Source: Candidatus Melainabacteria bacterium GWF2_37_15 (GTDB lineage Bacteria > Cyanobacteriota > Vampirovibrionia > Gastranaerophilales > UBA9971). From it: DNA of 39,236 nucleotides. Both the position numbers and the translations under genes were made by a program. The stretch spans positions 1 through 39,236 of the forward strand of contig MFRL01000032.1 of the NCBI GenBank assembly GCA_001784565.1. Reading direction: 5' to 3'. Positions 25,517 through 33,716 of the stretch are shown here, piece by piece. The notes beneath the pieces are model-generated. The model did no database searches, was not told the origin of the DNA, and saw nothing but the letters and a program-made list of their open reading frames with translations. Position 1 is the stretch's first letter, and the number at the start of each line of letters is the position of its first letter.

Positions 25517-25889
25517 GGATATTCTTATAAAAAACCTTAAAGAAAAATCAAATGCAGCATTGGATGATGCAAAGCTGGCCATAGATAATGACAGATTAGA
25601 TACTGCTCATAACAGAATTTATTATGCTATTTTTTATATTGTGGCTGCTCTTGGATATAAGCAAGATTTTGTTACTTCAAAGCATGCCCAATTATTAGGT
25701 TGGTTCATTAAAAATTTTATAAAAGAAAATATCTTTGATATAGAAATGGGTGAAATTTACAAAAAAGCATATGAAAACCGCATGAAATCAGATTATGAAT
25801 TTACTTATAAACCGGATAAGGAAAAAGTCGTTGATTTATTCAATAAATCTAAGAAATTCATAATCACAGTGCAGGATTATGTAAGTTAA
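25503..25889 (+). CDS. HEPN-domain protein, toxin partner of the MNT gene
   Basis: 128 residues, all-helical by appearance. The pattern RIYYAIFYIVAALGY near residues 38-52 and ENRMKSDYEF near 97 is typical of the COG1895-type HEPN proteins found with MNT nucleotidyltransferases. The classical RxxxxxH ribonuclease motif of the MntA/HepT type is not obvious, so toxicity is uncertain; a role in substrate binding for the nucleotidyltransferase is the alternative. AAAGG lies 8 nt before its ATG, within the upstream gene. It is followed 7 bases later by the CCA enzyme. Confidence 0.8.
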   Translation: MKQHKDILIKNLKEKSNAALDDAKLAIDNDRLDTAHNRIYYAIFYIVAALGYKQDFVTSKHAQLLGWFIKNFIKENIFDIEMGEIYKKAYENRMKSDYEFTYKPDKEKVVDLFNKSKKFIITVQDYVS

Positions 25890-25896
25890 TACCTTT

Positions 25897-27267
25897 ATGC
25901 TGAATATAAACGATGAAATCAACCGGAGGCTGCTCGATATTTGTCCTCCAGATACAGAAATATACTTGGTAGGCGGGTATATAAGGGATGTTTTACTCGG
26001 AAGGGAATGCTTTGACCGGGACTATGCAGTAAAAGGTTACTCCGCCATTAAATTTGCTAAAAAAGTTGCTGATTTGTTCAATGGGTATTTTGTTCCACTG
26101 GATAAGGAACACGATATAGCCAGGGTGGTACTTCCTGATAAAATAAACACCCTGGATTTTGCCGGATGCGTGGGGCCAAATATATACACAGACCTTGAAA
26201 ACAGGGATTATACGATTAACGCCATGGCATGCAAACTGGAAGAAACAGGCTGTGAACTCATAGACCCCCTTAGCGGCAGAAAAGACCTTGAGGCCAAGCT
26301 AATAAAGGTTATAGCTGAAAAAAACCTTATAGATGATCCATTGAGGTTACTCCGGGCTTTCCGTCTGGCAGCACAGTTTAGCTTTGTTATTGAGGAGAAA
26401 ACCCTGGAATTAATTACTGCCCATCATAAATTAATAAACAATGTAGCTGTGGAAAGAGTGAGTACAGAACTTATAAAGCTGTTAGAGTCGGAAAACGCAG
26501 CACAAAATTTAACTTTAATGAAAAACACAGGCATTTTATTTGAAATTCTTCCTGAACTCCTCCCGCAAACAACAGTTCCGCCGAATCTTCACCACCATCT
26601 CTGGCTAATAGATCATTCCCTGGAAACCGTCACGCAGATGGAAAAACATATAAAAAGATTCCCTATCCCGCCTGATAAAATAGCACTCCTTAAAATCGCA
26701 GCTTTGTTGCACGACATAGGAAAACCTGTAACCTGGTCAATAGATGAAGAAGGCAGACACAGGTTTATAAAGCACGAAGATGTAGGCTCGGATATGGTTT
26801 TAGAGGTGTTAAAAAGGCTCAGATTCAGTAAAAAAGACGCAAAGCATGTAAGCCTGCTCGTAAAAAACCATTTATACCCCTCTCAGTTAATAAGGGAAGG
26901 GCTGAATGTCGTGTCAGAGAAAGCTTTGATGAGGTTTTTCAGGAGAATAAACGATGCTGTGCCCGAACTTTTATTACTTGCAATGTCAGACAGAAAGAGC
27001 GCACAGGGGCCGGACATTACCCGGGAAATAGTAGAGAATAACGTTACTGGAATTTTTAAACTTCTGGAAAAATATAAGGAATCGCAGGAAGAAGTACGCA
27101 CACTCCCGAAACTCGCCAGCGGAGAAGATGTAATGGAATTACTGAACATTCCTAAAGGACCGCAGATAGGAAAAGTGCTGTCAGCGTTAAAAGAAGCGCA
27201 GTTTTCAGGAGATGTTAACACACGAGAAGATGCGGTGGAATTTATAAAAGGCTTTGCGCTATCTTAA
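25897..27267 (+). CDS. cca: CCA tRNA nucleotidyltransferase with HD domain
   Basis: Adds or repairs the 3' CCA of tRNAs. The 456 residues have the nucleotidyltransferase head VGGYIRDVLLG near 25-35 with DRDYAV near 41, ENRDYTINAMA near 102, DDPLRLLRAFRLAAQF near 148 and an HD hydrolase domain with H272-D273 in LLHDIGKP. It is consistent with the tRNA-Lys gene in this window, which lacks an encoded CCA. Its last 26 bases overlap the convergent ispD. Confidence 0.93.
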   Translation: MLNINDEINRRLLDICPPDTEIYLVGGYIRDVLLGRECFDRDYAVKGYSAIKFAKKVADLFNGYFVPLDKEHDIARVVLPDKINTLDFAGCVGPNIYTDLENRDYTINAMACKLEETGCELIDPLSGRKDLEAKLIKVIAEKNLIDDPLRLLRAFRLAAQFSFVIEEKTLELITAHHKLINNVAVERVSTELIKLLESENAAQNLTLMKNTGILFEILPELLPQTTVPPNLHHHLWLIDHSLETVTQMEKHIKRFPIPPDKIALLKIAALLHDIGKPVTWSIDEEGRHRFIKHEDVGSDMVLEVLKRLRFSKKDAKHVSLLVKNHLYPSQLIREGLNVVSEKALMRFFRRINDAVPELLLLAMSDRKSAQGPDITREIVENNVTGIFKLLEKYKESQEEVRTLPKLASGEDVMELLNIPKGPQIGKVLSALKEAQFSGDVNTREDAVEFIKGFALS

Positions 27268-27883
27268 AATCCTCTTCAGTTGTGATTTTTAGATTTTTAT
27301 AACTACCCTGAACCACAAAAACCTTGTGTTCTGCTTTTTCCATTAAAGCCGCATCATCGGTGAAGTCTTGCCCTGCAAAGATTTCATGCGCTTTTAGTAA
27401 ATCTGCATACCTGAATACCTGAGGAGTCTGCACATTCCAGAGCTCTTTTCTGTTTAATGTTTCAATAACCTCACCGGTACCGGGATTTACTCTTTTAATG
27501 GTATCTTTTGCAGGCACAGCAACAATTGCAGCTCCTTTTTTGGCAGCAATACTTATTGAGTTTCTGATTATCTTCGGAGATATTAAAGGCCGTGCCCCAT
27601 CGTGTATAAGCACTAAATCAGGGTTAGTGAGTGCTTTTAACCCGTTAAATACAGATTCCTGGCGTGTTTTACCGCCAGGTATTGTTTTATAGCCTTGAAG
27701 CAAATTAGAAATTTCAGGAGACGACGTACACACCACGACCTCAGTTATTTCCTTGACAGAAGAAATAGCTTCTAATGTGCGTAAAATTACAGGAATCCCG
27801 CCTAATTCCTCTAACAGTTTGTGTTTTGTGGTGCTATATCTGGAGCCTGTACCTGCTGCCGGTATTATTGCTGAAATTTTCAT
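27242..27883 (-). CDS. ispD: 2-C-methyl-D-erythritol 4-phosphate cytidylyltransferase IspD
   Basis: Third enzyme of the DXP isoprenoid pathway, forming CDP-methylerythritol. In 213 residues it has PAAGTGSRYSTTKHKLLEEL near residue 9 (CTP site), VVVCTSSPE, the GGKTRQESVFNGL pattern near 72, LIHDGARPLI near 94 and VQTPQVFRY near 150. There is no ribosome site, and a TATAAA box lies 8 nt before the ATG. It is divergent from dapF with only 45 bases between. Confidence 0.94.
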   Translation of the reverse strand: MKISAIIPAAGTGSRYSTTKHKLLEELGGIPVILRTLEAISSVKEITEVVVCTSSPEISNLLQGYKTIPGGKTRQESVFNGLKALTNPDLVLIHDGARPLISPKIIRNSISIAAKKGAAIVAVPAKDTIKRVNPGTGEVIETLNRKELWNVQTPQVFRYADLLKAHEIFAGQDFTDDAALMEKAEHKVFVVQGSYKNLKITTEEDFKIAQSLL

Positions 27884-27891
27884 TTTTTTAT

Positions 27892-27897
27892 TTTATA
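27892..27897 (-). promoter_or_regulatory. Putative -10 box (TATAAA) placed for a leaderless ispD mRNA
   Basis: On the minus strand TATAAA ends 8 nt before the ispD ATG and the intervening bases are nearly all A, with no ribosome site. Confidence 0.35.
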
Positions 27898-27928
27898 TTA
27901 AAAGTATTATTTTAGAGAGAGCTACCCG

Positions 27929-28726
27929 ATGAATTTTACAAAAATGCACGGTCTGGGCAATGATTTTGTTATCATAGAGGCTCAGGAACTCAAAAAAACT
28001 GATTTAAGTTATGAAAAATTAGCTCAAAAATTCTGTGATCGTAATTTTGGAGTAGGCGCAGACGGTTTAATAATAGTGAACCCGCCTGATGTTAAATCAA
28101 ACTGTGACATTAATTGGCGAATATTTAACTCAGACGGCTCAGAACCCCAGATGTGCGGGAACGGAATACGCTGTTTTGCCAGATATGTGTATGAAAAAGG
28201 TTTAATAAAAAAGAAAAAATTTTCTGTATGCACGCTAGCTGGAGAAATTATCCCGGAAATTCTTGATAATAATCAGGTTAAGGTAGACATGGGAATGCCT
28301 AAAATTGAGCTTGTTGACTATTTCCTTGATATAGGTGAAAAAATTAACATCACTACAGTAAATATGGGCAATCCACACTGCGTTTTATTTACAAAGGCCG
28401 ACTCTGCCGCTCTTGCAAGGAGCCTGGGGCCAAAATTAGAAGTGCATGAACTATTCCCTGAAAAAACAAATGTAGAAATAGTTAAAATAATTTCAAAAGA
28501 TAAAATCCGGGTAGATGTCTGGGAAAGAGGCTGTGGAATCACGCTTGCCTGCGGCACAGGAGCGTGCGCGTCCGCAGTTGCTGCAGCGAGGAATAATTTA
28601 ACTGAAAATAAGGTGGAAGTCGAGCTTCCCGGCGGAACCCTTTACATAGAGTGGCTAAAAGACGTAAATAAAATATTTATGACCGGCGGCGCGGAGTTTG
28701 TATTTACTGGCAATTATCTAAATTAA
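27929..28726 (+). CDS. dapF: Diaminopimelate epimerase DapF
   Basis: Converts LL- to meso-diaminopimelate for lysine and peptidoglycan. The 265 residues start with FTKMHGLGNDFVII and carry the two catalytic cysteines: C76 in MCGNGIRC and C208 in ACGTGACAS. Length is typical. GAGAG serves as ribosome site about 9 nt before the ATG. Its last 23 bases overlap the convergent EF-hand gene. Confidence 0.97.
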   Translation: MNFTKMHGLGNDFVIIEAQELKKTDLSYEKLAQKFCDRNFGVGADGLIIVNPPDVKSNCDINWRIFNSDGSEPQMCGNGIRCFARYVYEKGLIKKKKFSVCTLAGEIIPEILDNNQVKVDMGMPKIELVDYFLDIGEKINITTVNMGNPHCVLFTKADSAALARSLGPKLEVHELFPEKTNVEIVKIISKDKIRVDVWERGCGITLACGTGACASAVAAARNNLTENKVEVELPGGTLYIEWLKDVNKIFMTGGAEFVFTGNYLN

Positions 28727-29213
28727 ACTGATGCCGTATTTCTGTAAGAATTTCTTTGGTTAAGTTCTTGCTTTTTCCAAACAGCATTCCCATACTGTTT
28801 ATAAAGCCTGTATTGGTTATTTTTCCGTCAATATCGTTGGATTGTGTGTCCAGTGCATCCTGAAATAAGGTGAAAGCTGCATCTTCTGCAACTGAAATTT
28901 TTCCGTCATTGTCAGTATCAACGGGCGCAATCTCTGGATGCTTTTTCACTCTTGGATCAAAGCCTTTTAAATCCTCGTGAGCATATCCTAACAGACTTTT
29001 TGTATTGAATTGGGGTCTTTTAAACAGTTTTTTAAATGCTTTTACAATAAAATTATCCGGTTTTGAGTAATGGATTTCAAATTTTGGGTTCCATTGATCT
29101 ATAGGTGAGTGATTAAAATTTTTAAAATTATAATTAGCATTTCGCCCCCAACCTTCTGGTTTGTAGCGATTATAAGGCCCGCTTTTGCCTTTTATTGAAG
29201 CAATTTCATACAT
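28704..29213 (-). CDS. EF-hand protein of unknown function, 169 residues
   Basis: One clear EF-hand calcium loop is visible at residues 99-110 (DTDNDGKISVAE, with acidic or Asn ligands at positions 1, 3, 5 and a Glu at 12). A second degenerate loop follows at about 120-133 (SNDIDGKITNTG). The N-terminal 90 residues are basic and rich in Asn, Tyr and Phe, with no signal peptide or membrane segment. The family is not recognised. A cytoplasmic calcium-binding or sensing role is suggested only by the loop. The start is supported weakly by a GGGAA about 10 nt upstream. Confidence 0.7.
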   Translation of the reverse strand: MYEIASIKGKSGPYNRYKPEGWGRNANYNFKNFNHSPIDQWNPKFEIHYSKPDNFIVKAFKKLFKRPQFNTKSLLGYAHEDLKGFDPRVKKHPEIAPVDTDNDGKISVAEDAAFTLFQDALDTQSNDIDGKITNTGFINSMGMLFGKSKNLTKEILTEIRHQFNLDNCQ

Positions 29214-29377
29214 TCTGCCAAATTCCCGAGTTACTTCCCATATTTATAAAAACCTTAACAGGAAAATTATTGACATTTTCTTAATATAAATTAACATTCC
29301 AACTGTATAGTAGCAATTTTTTCCCTTCATAAGTTTTATGGAGGAAGATGATATTAAAAAGTAAGGAAAAATAGCCA

Positions 29378-29941
29378 ATGATTACTAATATTGCTTTACA
29401 GCATTCCCAGCATAACTATAAACCTTTAATTCGTAATACTCAAAACAATGTTAATAAAAACATAGCTTTTCAAGGTGATAAAGGTATTGATGCTTTTGCA
29501 CGTGAAGCAACCCTAATCCTTCAAAGTCTAACGCCAGAAGTGAAACAAAGAATTAGTACAGAGTTTTTTAAAGGTTTTTTCGGAGAAAAAAAGGTTTTAC
29601 TTTTAGGTAAACTTGCTAACTTTTTTAAAGATATAAGTGAAAAAATTGCAAAAACTGAGGAGAAAAATGGACATCACAGAGCACTAACAGACTTTATAGA
29701 TAAAGAGGCCCATGATTGTTTAAATAGTTTAATTCTACCAGAGGTAATTACTAATTTAGCGAAAAAGAAAAAAGAGGGTCTTCTAAAACTGGCTAATCCC
29801 TTAAGACGTCTAGAAAATGGTCAAGTAAAACTGAATGAATCCTTAAGGAAACAAATTGTTGATCTGCTGGAAAATTCCAAAACTTATGAAGATTTAAAAA
29901 ATGGAATAAAAGCTTTTACTCCTACGGATATCCGATCCTAA
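29378..29941 (+). CDS. Lineage-type hypothetical protein with an N-terminal NIAFQG tag
   Basis: 187 residues. The first 35 are Asn/Gln-rich and disordered-looking and end in NKNIAFQGD; a similar short tag (aromatic residue plus Gly after a polar leader) recurs in the window at NPAFGG. The rest is helical and rich in Lys, with segments such as KRISTEFFKGFFGEKKVL replaced by alternating charged helices. No known domain is recognised and there is no signal peptide. AAGGA lies about 9 nt before the ATG. The stop codon overlaps that of the convergent gltB2 gene. Confidence 0.65.
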   Translation: MITNIALQHSQHNYKPLIRNTQNNVNKNIAFQGDKGIDAFAREATLILQSLTPEVKQRISTEFFKGFFGEKKVLLLGKLANFFKDISEKIAKTEEKNGHHRALTDFIDKEAHDCLNSLILPEVITNLAKKKKEGLLKLANPLRRLENGQVKLNESLRKQIVDLLENSKTYEDLKNGIKAFTPTDIRS

Positions 29942-31578
29942 CACCCATATTGAATCTGTAACTTCTCAGCTACAGCCTTATCAGTAGTTACAAGCGCATC
30001 AGACCGCCCTACAGGCAGTGAACTGTTGCCAATAGGCGCCATGAGTTTCTTGATTTCCTTATCCACAGCAAGGAAATAATTAACCACATTCTCCGCAACC
30101 TTGTCTACATCAAGCCGCTGGGTTAATACCGGGTTTTGTGTGCAGATACCGACCGGACACAGGCCTGTATTGCAGGCATTGCACTTGGCTTTTTCATTTC
30201 CAACACACCCTGCAAGCTGTAACATTAACTTGCCGGTAAATACTCCATTCGCTCCAAGACATATCATCTTAGTAGCATCCGCAGCCAGGTTTCCTGTCAT
30301 GCCAAGTCCGCCGCCACCCCACAAAGGAATTTGTCCCTGCTTGCCTTGGTGTACAGCAGCATGGTAGCAGTCTCTTAATTTTGAGATAATTGGATGACCT
30401 GTATGATTAAGTGAAATTTCGTGAGCTGCGCCTGTTCCGCCAAATAAACCGTCAAGGAAGAAACCACCAACTATGTTATAAGGGTCTCTTAAAAGGTTAT
30501 TATACACGGACACGCTGGTTGCGCTTGCAGAAACCTTTATTGCTACGGGAACCTTGAACCTGAACGCAGCATTCAAGGATAAGAACATCTTTTGTACGCT
30601 TTCTTCAATTGAATAAAGTCCCTGATGGTTAGGCGGACTTAAAAGGTCAGCTTTTGGTACCCCGCGGATTTCCTGGATATGTTTTGCAACTTTCTTTGCC
30701 TGTAACAAGCCTCCATCTCCGGGTTTTGCGCCCTGGCCGATTTTTATAAGCACGCCCGCAGGGTCTTCCATCATTTCAGGCATGGTGTTTATAATTCTGT
30801 TCCAGCCAAAATGCCCTGATGCTATTTGAAGAATCATATATTTCAGGTATCTTGACCTGAGAAGCCTGAGCGGCATGCCTCCTTCACCTGAACACATCCT
30901 TATCGGGATGCCTGCCTGTTCGTTAAGATAAGCTGTTGCAATTGCAAGAGCTTCCCACATTCTGCAGGATAAAGCGCCTATGGACATATCACCTATTATA
31001 ACCGGATAAATCCAGCGTACAGGCGGTGTTTGTGATGCTACTTCCAGTTTTCCGTCTCTTACTTCCAATGGCAGTCTTTCCGGCGGTAAAACCCTTCCAA
31101 ACGGTGCAAGCATATCAAACGTATGCCTCTGTGCGTCAAGTGAGGGGTCTGTCATCTGGGAAATGCGGCCAACTATGATTTTATCAAAAGTTCTATTGTC
31201 AGAATTAAGGTTTGACCGGCCTCCCCTTGTTACTGAATCTCCGGTATTAGACCTGATCTTCATTGCAAAGCGTTCATCAGGATTTCTTACAGGTTTAATG
31301 GCATCATTCGGGCATACAAGCTTACAAATTCCGCATCCCCTGCAAAAATTAACCTTATTTACAACCTGTTTAATAACAGGAACAGTTTCAAATTTTAGTT
31401 TTGGCGTTGGGGTTGGGCCAGTACTGACAACTTTGCGCCTTTTTTCTACTCTGGCTTCTATTGCGCTGAAAGGACATGCAGCAACGCATTGCCCACACAT
31501 TGTGCATCTGTCTGAGTTATATTCTATCTGCCAGATTAAATCATCTTTAGATAGCTCATTTACCTTCATTGTTGCCAT
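29938..31578 (-). CDS. Archaeal-type glutamate synthase FMN subunit with 4Fe-4S domains (GltB2)
   Basis: Catalytic synthase part of a split glutamate synthase, transferring ammonia to 2-oxoglutarate. The 546 residues begin with a ferredoxin domain binding two 4Fe-4S clusters (C25, C28, C31, C35 and C79, C82, C85, C89). The FMN/glutamate synthase barrel follows, with GEGGMPLR, KIGQGAKPGDGGLL, SPPNHQGLYSIE and the cysteine-rich CNACNTGLCPVGICTQ. This architecture is the archaeal-type form that probably takes electrons from ferredoxin. It overlaps gltB1 by 13 bases; AAGGG 7 nt upstream supports ATG 31578. Confidence 0.92.
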   Translation of the reverse strand: MATMKVNELSKDDLIWQIEYNSDRCTMCGQCVAACPFSAIEARVEKRRKVVSTGPTPTPKLKFETVPVIKQVVNKVNFCRGCGICKLVCPNDAIKPVRNPDERFAMKIRSNTGDSVTRGGRSNLNSDNRTFDKIIVGRISQMTDPSLDAQRHTFDMLAPFGRVLPPERLPLEVRDGKLEVASQTPPVRWIYPVIIGDMSIGALSCRMWEALAIATAYLNEQAGIPIRMCSGEGGMPLRLLRSRYLKYMILQIASGHFGWNRIINTMPEMMEDPAGVLIKIGQGAKPGDGGLLQAKKVAKHIQEIRGVPKADLLSPPNHQGLYSIEESVQKMFLSLNAAFRFKVPVAIKVSASATSVSVYNNLLRDPYNIVGGFFLDGLFGGTGAAHEISLNHTGHPIISKLRDCYHAAVHQGKQGQIPLWGGGGLGMTGNLAADATKMICLGANGVFTGKLMLQLAGCVGNEKAKCNACNTGLCPVGICTQNPVLTQRLDVDKVAENVVNYFLAVDKEIKKLMAPIGNSSLPVGRSDALVTTDKAVAEKLQIQYGC

Positions 31579-32672
31579 TGTTCAACCCTTAAATCATTAT
31601 TGATGATTACTGTTTCTCTTTCATGCGGGTAAATATCGTCCTGCCAGTTTCTTTCAGGCAGTATTTCGTTCAATCCACACACCTCTGACGTGATAACCAC
31701 TGTTTCATCAGTCTTGCCAATTACAACCGGCCTGAGTTTTTTGGAATCACACACTGTAAATAGCGTTCCATCAGGCATAGCTCCTATAATCGTGTTAGGG
31801 CCGTTGATTTCAAGGTGTGCAAGTGATTCCTTGATTTTTAACAATACTGCTTTATCTTCCCTTTTCATAATATCGTCGTATGGAAGCGGCGTGATTGTGT
31901 GTTTGTAGTATGTTAGAGGCCACTTAAGAATCTTATTTAAGTAGTGCAGTGTGTATAAGAAACACTGTGAATCAGACTCAAAGCCTACATATCCTTTATA
32001 AAGACTTTGCTGGAATAGTTTATTCTTTTCATAGAAGGTATTTTCACCGTTTGCAAGGGTAGTGTAGCCTTGCAGGAAAAACGGATGAGCTGCATACCTG
32101 ACAATGTCATAGTTTGTGTTTTGCCTGCATTGGGCTGTTATGACCTTTGCGGTAAATTCGGAGTTTTCTTTCCACAATCCAAAATATGTGCCAATATCTT
32201 TTGGATCGCCAATTTCTTTTAATGTTAAAACATCGGGCCAGAATGAATAAACATACCCTTTATCTTCTTTTTCAAGGGCTTTTCTTATTTTCAGCCTGGT
32301 ATTAACCAGTAAATCTTCTTTTTCTTCCTGAGTAGCGTATTTATATGATTTTGGATACTGTAGAACCAGGAAAACATACAATGGCATGGTCTCAATAATC
32401 AGGTTCGGAGAAGGGTTAGTTTCAGGAGTCCAGTGCATGACCCTTGTGAATCCTTCAGATGAGAGAATATTATCAACTATATTCATTCCCTCTTCAGTAC
32501 AAGCCATAGAAAGAATAGGCAAATCCTTATAATCCTTGAAAATCCCGCCCAAATCCTGCATTACCATCGCAAAACCGGAATTATCGTGTCCTTTTTGTTG
32601 TGATCTCATAAGATAAAGGGCTTGAGACGGATGAATGTATTTTTTTGATTTTATTGCGCCGATTCTACACAT
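31566..32672 (-). CDS. Archaeal-type glutamate synthase amidotransferase subunit (GltB1)
   Basis: Class II glutamine amidotransferase that releases ammonia from glutamine for the synthase subunit. The 368 residues begin MCRIGAIKS with the nucleophile Cys2 exposed after Met removal, then MRSQQKGHDNSGFAM (the Q-RG-DSG-like pattern). AAHPFFLQGYTTLANGEN near 198 and FESDSQCF near 236 are family features. AAGGGG precedes the ATG. It is the first gene of a two-gene operon. The third subunit of the split enzyme (GXGXG domain, GltB3) is not in the window. Confidence 0.9.
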   Translation of the reverse strand: MCRIGAIKSKKYIHPSQALYLMRSQQKGHDNSGFAMVMQDLGGIFKDYKDLPILSMACTEEGMNIVDNILSSEGFTRVMHWTPETNPSPNLIIETMPLYVFLVLQYPKSYKYATQEEKEDLLVNTRLKIRKALEKEDKGYVYSFWPDVLTLKEIGDPKDIGTYFGLWKENSEFTAKVITAQCRQNTNYDIVRYAAHPFFLQGYTTLANGENTFYEKNKLFQQSLYKGYVGFESDSQCFLYTLHYLNKILKWPLTYYKHTITPLPYDDIMKREDKAVLLKIKESLAHLEINGPNTIIGAMPDGTLFTVCDSKKLRPVVIGKTDETVVITSEVCGLNEILPERNWQDDIYPHERETVIINNDLRVEQWQQ

Positions 32673-32707
32673 AATTCGAACCCCTTAAGATCTCAGTTAT
32701 ATTATAT

Positions 32708-32713
32708 TACAAT
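32708..32713 (+). promoter_or_regulatory. Putative -10 box (TACAAT) placed for a leaderless mqnC mRNA
   Basis: TATTACAATAA ends close to the ATG at 32721, nearly the same sequence as before the gene at 4731. The 7 nt between TACAAT and the ATG contain no ribosome site. Confidence 0.35.
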
Positions 32714-32720
32714 AAAATTG

Positions 32721-33716
32721 ATGAATATTAGTAAAATAGTTTCACTATTGGAAAATAATGACATAATTGAACTCGGAACTTTAGCCTATGCAAAGCGCCG
32801 GGAAATTCATGCTAACAACAATATAGTTACGTTTGTCATAGACAGGAACATAAATTACACCAATGTATGCACCTGTAAGTGCAGCTTCTGCGCTTTTCAC
32901 AGGGATAAAGATGCAAAAGATGCCCATGTGCTGGATTATGAAACAATAAAGGCTAAAATTGATGAATTAGTTGCAGCAGGCGGCACACAACTTTTATTGC
33001 AAGGAGGTTTGAATCCTGACTTATCCCTTGAATACTACACTAACCTGCTTAAAACAATAAGAAAAGATTTTCCTGACCTTGCAATCCACGCATTCTCGCC
33101 ATCTGAAGTGGATTTTATTGCTAAAAACAATAATTTAAGCCCAAAAGAACTGCTTCAGGAATTCATAAACAACGGTTTATCTTCAATTCCCGGCGGAGGC
33201 GCGGAAATCCTCCACGATGAAATAAGAACAAAACTAAGCCCCAATAAAATATCCTCGGAAAAGTGGCTCTCTATAATGCAGACTGCGCATGAATTGGGAC
33301 TAAAAACTACCGCTACAATGGTTTTTGGTTTTGGGGAAAAATATGAGCATATAGCTGAACATTTGCTTAAAATCAAAAATTTACAGGCGAAAACCGGCGG
33401 TTTTACCGCATTTATTCCATGGACTGCTGTACCGGGAGAGGCTACAGCGCATGATTATTTAAAAGTGCTTGCTGTGTCGAGGTTGGTACTGGATAATATT
33501 CCAAATATTCAGGTGTCGTGGGTAACGCAGGGGTTAAATGTTGCGCAGGTTGCGTTGAATTTTGGGGCAAATGATTTTGGGGGAACTATGTTGGAGGAGA
33601 ATGTTGTTAGAGCAGCAGGCTGTGTTAACAACACCACTGCAAGTGAGATAGTACGGCATATTGAGCAGGCAGGATTTAGGGCTGCCCAGCGGGATACGTA
33701 TTATAGGATTATTTAA
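32721..33716 (+). CDS. mqnC: Cyclic dehypoxanthinyl futalosine synthase MqnC
   Basis: Radical SAM enzyme of the futalosine route to menaquinone. The 331 residues have the cluster motif C50-x3-C54-x2-C57 within NYTNVCTCKCSFCAFHRD. QLLLQGGLNPDLSLEYY, HAFSPSEV, IPGGGAEIL, GFTAFIPW, QVSWVTQG and NDFGGTMLEENVV all follow the MqnC consensus and distinguish it from MqnE. ATG 32721 is preferred to the TTG just before it. No other menaquinone gene is in the window. Its stop overlaps the stop of the convergent gene by 4 bases. Confidence 0.92.
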   Translation: MNISKIVSLLENNDIIELGTLAYAKRREIHANNNIVTFVIDRNINYTNVCTCKCSFCAFHRDKDAKDAHVLDYETIKAKIDELVAAGGTQLLLQGGLNPDLSLEYYTNLLKTIRKDFPDLAIHAFSPSEVDFIAKNNNLSPKELLQEFINNGLSSIPGGGAEILHDEIRTKLSPNKISSEKWLSIMQTAHELGLKTTATMVFGFGEKYEHIAEHLLKIKNLQAKTGGFTAFIPWTAVPGEATAHDYLKVLAVSRLVLDNIPNIQVSWVTQGLNVAQVALNFGANDFGGTMLEENVVRAAGCVNNTTASEIVRHIEQAGFRAAQRDTYYRII

